Source: Prostheceraeus crozeri
Lineage: Eukaryota > Platyhelminthes > Polycladida > Euryleptidae
NCBI GenBank assembly: GCA_907163375.1
Contig: CAJQUW010008680.1
Coordinates: 372,001 to 436,000 of the forward strand
Direction of reading: 5' to 3'
DNA: 64,000 nt
Made by a program: the position numbers and the translations under genes. The stretch's first letter is position 1. Every line of letters begins with the position of its first letter. This document shows positions 20,760-64,000 of the stretch, one piece after another. The notes under the pieces are model-generated. The model worked only from the letters and a program-made list of their open reading frames with translations. It had not been told where the DNA came from and ran no database searches.

Positions 20760-23700
20760 ACTTGGACGGAAGATTATTTTGCTGATTAGTTATTTATCGT
20801 CAAACCTTTATATTGTTTTGAAAAGGCAGCTGTATCAAGCTTGATGTTGTATGAAGTCTCATTTCTCAACATTTCATTGTTATTGCTCCACTCTCTTGAT
20901 TCCTTGATAACATCATCAATAATTTCAACTAAATGGGAACTATTATCCATTGTTAGAATATCAAGCTGTTTTACACGTTTAAATTACTCAACGCTAATAC
21001 ATCATTAATACAACATAGCCACAACACTGCAATTTCGTGCCCTTTAAGAAAATCAGGTGGTATACGTTTTGGGTTCGAGACCGGTGTGGACTTAGGGCAC
21101 TTAAACCAGACTCCGCAAACGCTTCTTTTGTCTTCAAAATAGATAAAAAAAATAAATAGAAAAGGTCACACACGCATGCATGCTGCAATTTGGGAATGAA
21201 AAAATACGTCCCATCGCAACTCTGATTACATACTGTGTTCTAACGGCAAATTACATAAATAGCTTACTTTGAACGAAGAATGTCCGACTGCCTCATTCAG
21301 CATTGTTGGCGATGTCCCAAAATGTACCGCACTTGATAAAACATTCTTCAGAAATGTTCCCCGCAACAGATGGCTGCAGCATGCTCTACTTCCAAAACCA
21401 TTTAGGCGTATGATTTTTATATAGAGACGCCATTCTATGAGAAAATTCTTGTGGACCGAACGTGATAATTGGAAGCGTTAAAAAGTGCAATAAACAGAAT
21501 TTGTTTGCTAGGTTCTCAGTTATAGCAATGCTGCGCTATTTCAGTTCAGCTTATATGATTTCATAGCAAACATATGACGTCGATTTTTGTGTTGACATGA
21601 CCTAAGCTAAGCTGAAAATTCATAAAATTCTATTATTGGAAACAGCGAACAAAAAGCTGCGGTGAACGTTTTCCATGAGTTAACAATTCGTTTATTTTTA
21701 TCCCACTTTACAAAAGTTTCAAACGGCTATTGCGAAAGAAGAATGTTCTCAAAACCTTTTAAAAGTTGCAGGTGAAGATGATGAACAAATATTCTGCCGC
21801 AACGTATTCCACGCCATAGCTCCAAAAACAGGAAATGTCCTATCACTATTGTCACATCTGACGTTCTTATTTGAGATAAGCATTATAAATCCTTGTTGCG
21901 TTATCTCGTGCATCAGATTCAGGTAGGCCTACATCAGCAGTATGCATGTGCCTGTGATTCTAGACCAAAAAGAATACATTGCTCCCTTATGCAATGTGCA
22001 CATACTTCGTCTTCATTCGAGCTGCAACTTGACAAACGATGAAGGAGCGATTATATAAACGATGAAAATGCAAAGCTATGATAGAGTATAGATGAAGTTT
22101 GATCAATTACAGTGTCATCCTATTTAGATGCTCGTGGTTCATAGTTTGGAGCTATGTATGAATGCGTTTGAATAGGTCCAACTGAAACCGAACAAAGCCA
22201 ATTCATTAATTATGTTCTGATTCCAGAACTACATCAAATTTTCAAGGTCGTTCTGAAAAACAGCTGATTTACTGTTCTGCTGTTCTGCCTTAGAAGCAGA
22301 ACAAGGCCTGAGTGCACTGAGTTTCTATAGCAACAGTAAACATGTGACTAGATAAAAATTAGTCAAATAGTAAAGGATTGTATCATAGAGGATTATATTT
22401 TACATTGAATGAATTTATTGAGGAAGATTTGCAAGCAATGATAACTACATTGTTGACGAAAATGGTCATGATGAATGCAATATGCTGTTAGAAGAATGAT
22501 GAGAGAATTGAGAACTGGGCTGTGGAGACTGTTCATTTTATGTTGAAGATGACTTCAAATCATACTTTTGTGTCAATCGTCAAGTGGCAGAGTATTTATT
22601 ACACGCAATAGAAACAAAAGATGGTTTCATTAAATATGACCATTAGACGACGACCATCTGTGTCACCAGTGAAGCAACTAATGAAGCAATAAGAGAAATA
22701 AGCAAATGAAAATAGTAATTAAAAATAAGCAATTATCTCAACTACATGGATCACGAATTACCAGCATTAGTTGCTGACAAAAAAGGTGTCAAATTGAGTT
22801 GATTAATAGAGTCGTTCATCAATAATCGCAGTTTTTCGATGTTGGACACTTCTGAATGCGTTGTATCGACCTATCATTCAGAAAAGTACACTACCTCACA
22901 TTTTACGTTTTTGGCCAAGACAGAAATTTCTGTTCCCCAATTTCTGTTCTCCATTACAGCTGTTTATTCTTGAAAAACCACGTATTGATGGAATTCAAAC
23001 GCGCGCCTTCCGGATTCATTCATTTGGGCACTTGTTCCAGAACCAGTGCAATTTTCAGTGCACTGAGAAAAATAAATGAATCGGCTACACCGGCTTTTCC
23101 GGACAGGTTATTCTGGGATCAACTCGAACGTATCTTGAAATGCTTAATTTATGATTAATTTAAATGCTCCCATACGAAAATGCATCTTGTATGGGAGGAA
23201 TGGAATTGATAAATAAAATACGTCTGTCTGTGCGTCTGTGAAATGCTTTTCACAACGTGCTCTGTCAAATAATTAAAACAGCACATATATCAATATGTTT
23301 ATATCAATGTTAATCATCTATTTTAATTATTGATGTTATTTATTATAAATATGATTTACATTAATGTTCTATCTGAAAACTGCACAATCCAATAGAATAG
23401 GTAAAAAATGTATGTGCATCGTAAACCAATCATATGCATATGTTGTGATTTATACTTCGCTACCGGTAGTAAAGATCACAGCAGCAGGTAGCCTGCTGTC
23501 CTTCCTTGCAATCAAGATATCTATGTCAGGTCAGCCTCATTGAGTCCGTTAATCAAAGGAGCTTCATTTACACTATACATACTTCATTTACACTTTGCTT
23601 TGCTGTTGGATAGAATCAAGTTCAAGTATTTTAACTTAGGCCTAATAAGTTTTACTTTAAATCATTCAAATGATGGCAAGGCTATATGAAAATTTTGTTA

Positions 23701-26500
23701 TGGATGATTTTTGTTCAATTAAACCCGTTTTAGGCTAATATACACTAATTCCCAGAATAGCTGGCACATTTGGAAAGCGCATCCAACATACATGCACACT
23801 GTTCGGGCAAATTCATTTTTAATGACTGCTTAAGACAGAAAAGAAAAATATCGCTATAATCGTTGTACAGAACCTTATAATTAACTGAATCCGTTCCTTT
23901 TTTCAATACAACATTGGATATCCACTACAACAAGAAAGTTTTCGGGATTTCCGAATGTGCTTCGGTTACAGGATAATAGGGCCTATTGAATTGAAACGCT
24001 CATGTTTAGGAAATACTGCAATTTCTATTGCACTTTTGTCGATAAACCTGATGCTCTGTACATCAGATACTCGTATGCAGATTCCATGTGATCAATTTTA
24101 CAAGAGACTGTGGAATTCATTTCTTTAATTCTATGTCTGTGATTAATACCTTCAATTATTATGAATGGAAGTTCATTTAGTGCCTTGACAATCAACGGCG
24201 ATGTTGTGAAATCTATCGGCACGCTATGGGACAAACTTGGCTAAAGTGGACAACACTCCTTTCGGTTAGCCTTGAATTTACATGTGTAGATGGCTTTTTA
24301 TTTTGTCGACGATCACTTGCCCAGTGAGTACGTAACGTTACTACCAATCACGCGAAGACAATTGTACGTCTGCATGAGACTATTGTACTTGCTGAGATGA
24401 CAAATTTGTGATGGAAACGACCACTTAACATCGTCTTAGCTTGAAGGGAGTGACGATCTGGTTCAAATTCTGTCAAAAGTTGCATCAACTTATCATTAAG
24501 CATTATGCCAAAACTTGATTTGGAGCTGTTGCTATGGTTTCCCAGATACAAAGCCTTAAAGTACTTGGGTGAAGTGGAAATGCCGTATAGGGAAAATTGG
24601 ACAGTTTATCAGCGTAAAATGGACACTTTCAGTCTAATGTGGACACCTTGAATTCAAGATTAACAGTATTGCCATAATCCATTTTTCAATTCTTCTAGCT
24701 TTCTCTTGCATCAATTTGTCAGAATAGACCCGCGTGTCAGGGTTGGAAATGGCCGCGGTCGGGCCGGCCGTCGGCGTATTCAAAACCGGCCGGTCGGGGA
24801 TGGGACGGTGGATGGCGTCTCTGTACCTGTTGGCTAATTAAGGCTTTGATCGTTACACATTATTTGGTCAACTTTTGCCATCAGACATTATTCAATTTCC
24901 ACATACGAGTAGCTTCCATGAGTGGTAGGCCTACCGGTACTCGGATAATCGGATAATCGAAAGTTGCCTATTACCGGTACAATACAATATCATGCAATGA
25001 AATTATTCGCACCTTCATAACATGTTTTGTGCGATAAACAGTAATACGCGTGATGACTTATTTACTAATTTATTGAGCTGTAGGTCTTCTTTAGAATTTA
25101 TAAGATGTTTTTAAAGTCAATCAAACCCAAGCAAATTGAAAACAGATAATCAAAATAATGACCCAAACGAGCATTGATACAATAATATCCCGCTTCCACA
25201 ATAAAGCTTTAAGCGATCAGCAATTCTAAGATCCAAAACAAAAGTTTTTCTAACGATAAAAGCTCTTAGGTGAACGATTGCTGAGTGCTGATGCTACGAA
25301 ATGTTTTGTGTGCGACGTGCAAACTTGATTTCAAGTGATTCACTGAAGTGAGATTCATTTCTTCATTTGTGAGGGAATTCCAGTGATTTGTGACATCCAT
25401 TGAGAACTATCTCCTCTACCATTTAAATTCAGATCTTCTTAGTCTACATTGATGACCACGAGCTGACGTATAGGAGTCTGGAAAAATACGCTCGCCAAAT
25501 TTGTTATCAATTTTTAATTTCACTGAGTGTCCCTGAACAGCGCCAATTAAAATTTATCACGTGCCGTTAACTTATCAAAAATAATTCTTCACGATCCAAT
25601 GTCAAATGTTCGGGTAGTAGGCCCTCAGGTTGCTTTGAAATCCATTTTTATTCATTTCATCTCCAAGCTCAACGTGTTCCCATATTGTGAAATTGTTCAA
25701 GATCTGGAACAGTTTTACAAAAGATAGGCTGAGGAATACACAATGCTTCCGAACTTTGCAATATAAACACATGCGAACAATACATCTGCTTTTACACAAG
25801 ACTCATATCAAATTGCATAATAACATCGAATTCATAATTGTTTGCAAACACTCCGAACTCAACAGAATGCCAAAATTTATTTTTATAAAAGTTTTCATAC
25901 AGGCACGCATATCACTTAAGTTGCAGCATCTTTTTATTGAAAATTTCACAGGAAATTTCAAATTCAAAATCAAAGACAATCAATTGGCATCAGAAATATA
26001 TCAGTTGTATAAGAAATTGATATGTGTATCCAAATATGATTCAGATATCAAGTCAGACAGCGTTTCGATGAGATTTCGGAATTAAAAATTTTACATACAT
26101 GAAAATGTTTTCTTTAAATCTCCGATGACCTTTATAAGTTCGCACTTTTCCACTTTCGTAAAATTGTGTTGGAGATGATTTTCATTTTCTTGATTTCAAC
26201 GATAATAATTTCGCATCTGAACAAATAGCTAACCATTTTCTCAAGATGAAAATTGCAACAATGACATTTCTTCGTCGATATTGTCCCGTCTGAAAAGTCA
26301 TGTAATGGCAATCAATTAGAGATTGCTCTTCCGGACTCAGATAGTCTCTAACGTTCTCTGTGAGAGCGTTCCGACTTCTCCGTATTCATAGCTTTGACTC
26401 AATCATCTAAGACATCTCAAATTTAATACATGTTAATGTTCCTCGGTGCATCGATGCACAACTTTTCCTGTTTTACAAAAAATACTCCGCGTGTAAAAGG
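20760..26500. other. Intergenic region, no gene recognised
   Basis: Open frames (22856-23158 and 25687-26085 are the longest) have no domain I recognise and an AT-rich composition like their surroundings. A GC-rich patch at about 24737-24800 (CAGGGTTGGAAATGGCCG) resembles one end of a hAT-type element, but I found no partner. TAGGCCTA and TACCGGTA octamers recur here. Confidence 0.4.
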
Positions 26501-26514
26501 CGATGATAGCATTC

Positions 26515-26727
26515 AATTCATTTCTCTCCTTCCCTCTTCCTCTCTCTCTCTCTCTTTCCATTTCTCTCTCACAAGCTCTCATCGAATTGTGAATTGTCAG
26601 TTATTTACTCTCCAGCAAATGACGTCAATACCATTTCCACCAATCATCGTTTCATTGTTATTGGCTATCATCCGCTATTTTTCCAAACGTATTTGAGTTG
26701 TATTAACCTTCTACAGCAGCAACGTAC
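26515..26727 (+). promoter_or_regulatory. CT-rich leader upstream of the ANKRD55 start
   Basis: A pyrimidine tract (CTCTCTCTCTCTCTTTCC at about 26542-26560) lies 170 bp before the start codon. No TATA box is evident. Just before the ATG, a CTTCTACAG/CAGCAACG sequence resembles a 3' splice site (AG at 26715-26716), so the coding exon may be preceded by a 5' UTR intron or a trans-splice site. An in-frame TAA at 26704-26706 shows the frame cannot extend upstream without splicing. Confidence 0.4.
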
Positions 26728-63106
<36,379 letters not shown>

Positions 63107-64000
63107 GTGAGCTCTATGATGTTCTATAAATACTTCCAATACCATACTTTCGTGAAGTTTCAGCTTTTCAAAAATTATTTCGAAAAAAGGCTATTATTTA
63201 CTGATTACAACCTTAATTGTGTTGCAAAATTAAGTTAAAATCAAGTGCCCCGGCGTGTTTCGTCCGAAACTGTCTCAAATGTCGCACAAATGTGGAAGAG
63301 TATTTCAATGTAGAATAGTTCTGGTAATTCATTTTTGTTCATGTCACCTAAGAAGCTCTGGCGCTTTCATCGCCATGAAGCGAGCTTCAGCCATTCTAGT
63401 CGTAATCACATTGGATCGTTGAACATAAATGTCACATTATCATCAGTTGCTTCCATCTCTTTCACCAGCATAAATCAAAAAGGAAAATAACTGCAATGTG
63501 TGCAATAGTCACATGCACGTCACGTGTAGTGAGTATATAATAAATTGAAAAAAATTGAAAACGTTATTGGCCCTAAATACAGGTGCAAAAGCAAGTTTTC
63601 AGTTTATTGTTTCAATTGTTTATGGTACAATGGCCTTTATGGGGAACAAAGTTGTCACCCTCAAGACTTGGTTGTCAAGAACACGAACGTTTACGTAATA
63701 TTCGTAACAGAGATTCCAGACAGCATCTCATCTTCTAAAATTTCATGTTGGCAAGAGGGGTGGAAATAAGTGATTGTAAGATTCATTTTCAACAATTTAG
63801 TGCGATTACGACGAGAATGGCTGAAGATCGCTCCATAGCGATGAAAATGCCCAAGCTTAATCGACGTCATTTTTAATGCATTATCAGATATGTTATAAGG
63901 AAGTGATTGTCTTTTTCAAAATGAATTCTGAAAAAAACTGAAACTAAAATGAACCACCAGTGTCGACGCACAATCAACAAACTTGTGTGAAGTCTTTACA
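63107..64000 (+). other. ANKRD55: Start of ANKRD55 intron 6
   Basis: Non-coding to the window edge. A short inverted similarity (GCTTCAGCCATTCTAGTCGT at 63387 and a GACGAGAATGGCTGAAG block at 63808) frames 63360-63850 and may mark another small element. Several CATGAAAGCG/CGATGAAA-type words occur near both ends. Confidence 0.5.

Noticed and set aside
22856-23158. 100-codon plus-strand frame as a gene
   Set aside because: No recognisable domain and overlapping frames of similar length; treated as chance.
24737-24800. CAGGGTTGGAAATGGCCG and GGCCGG-rich patch as a hAT-type element
   Set aside because: It looks like one hAT end, but no inverted partner or 8-bp duplication could be found nearby.
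25687-26085. 132-codon plus-strand frame as a gene just upstream of ANKRD55
   Set aside because: AT-driven Lys/Ile/Asn/Phe composition, no domain, no splice or regulatory support.

Overview
The window is nuclear DNA of an animal: AT-rich, with GT-AG introns and very dense mobile elements. The element set is hAT, P, Tc1/mariner, PIF/Harbinger-type MITEs, several LINE lineages and Penelope-like elements, which fits a marine invertebrate. I cannot fix the phylum. A kinesin-14 exon with a short basic coiled tail and an ANKRD55 orthologue are compatible with an invertebrate deuterostome, but this is weak evidence.

Layout. (1) 1-14510 is a stack of insertions. A mariner-like relic (pieces at 1-351 and 13760-14510, minus strand) is interrupted by a 5'-truncated LINE (353-1229, plus) and by a 12.4 kb hAT element (1341-13749, plus). 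The hAT transposase is interrupted by a P-superfamily element (2323-11357, transposase on minus). The THAP domain of the P transposase is interrupted by a 4.8 kb palindromic foldback element (5848-10675). (2) 15264-15372 is the last coding exon of a kinesin-14-like gene on plus; its upstream exons are not recognisable here. (3) 15838-26500 is intergenic, with a Tc1/mariner relic (15838-16760) and a LINE of an unusual lineage (17650-20706, minus). That LINE is split by a Harbinger-like MITE, which is itself split by a hAT-like MITE. (4) From 26728 to beyond the right edge runs a plus-strand gene of ankyrin repeats, ANKRD55. Six coding exons lie in the window (26728-26788, 45622-45875, 53316-53425, 58048-58108, 60914-61042, 62922-63106). 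They join in phase into about 267 residues collinear with vertebrate ANKRD55, and the gene continues to the right.

The ANKRD55 introns hold most of the remaining features: an inverted pair of Penelope-like 3' ends (36687-37692), two more Penelope-like remnants with GIY-YIG domains, hairpin MITEs with visible target duplications, a tRNA-derived SINE, two substantial minus-strand LINEs (49345-52650; 53881-55025), a TOP1 retropseudogene (55338-56101), a roughly 98-bp CT microsatellite and several dispersed repeat families with two or more copies.

The most unusual object is the foldback at 5848-10675. Its arms are near-identical inverted copies of about 2.0 and 2.7 kb. Each arm is built from degenerate modules of about 150-215 bp, most opening with TGTGAAGT followed by CGnAACCA. 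The arms differ in length by exactly two copies of a 343-bp unit.
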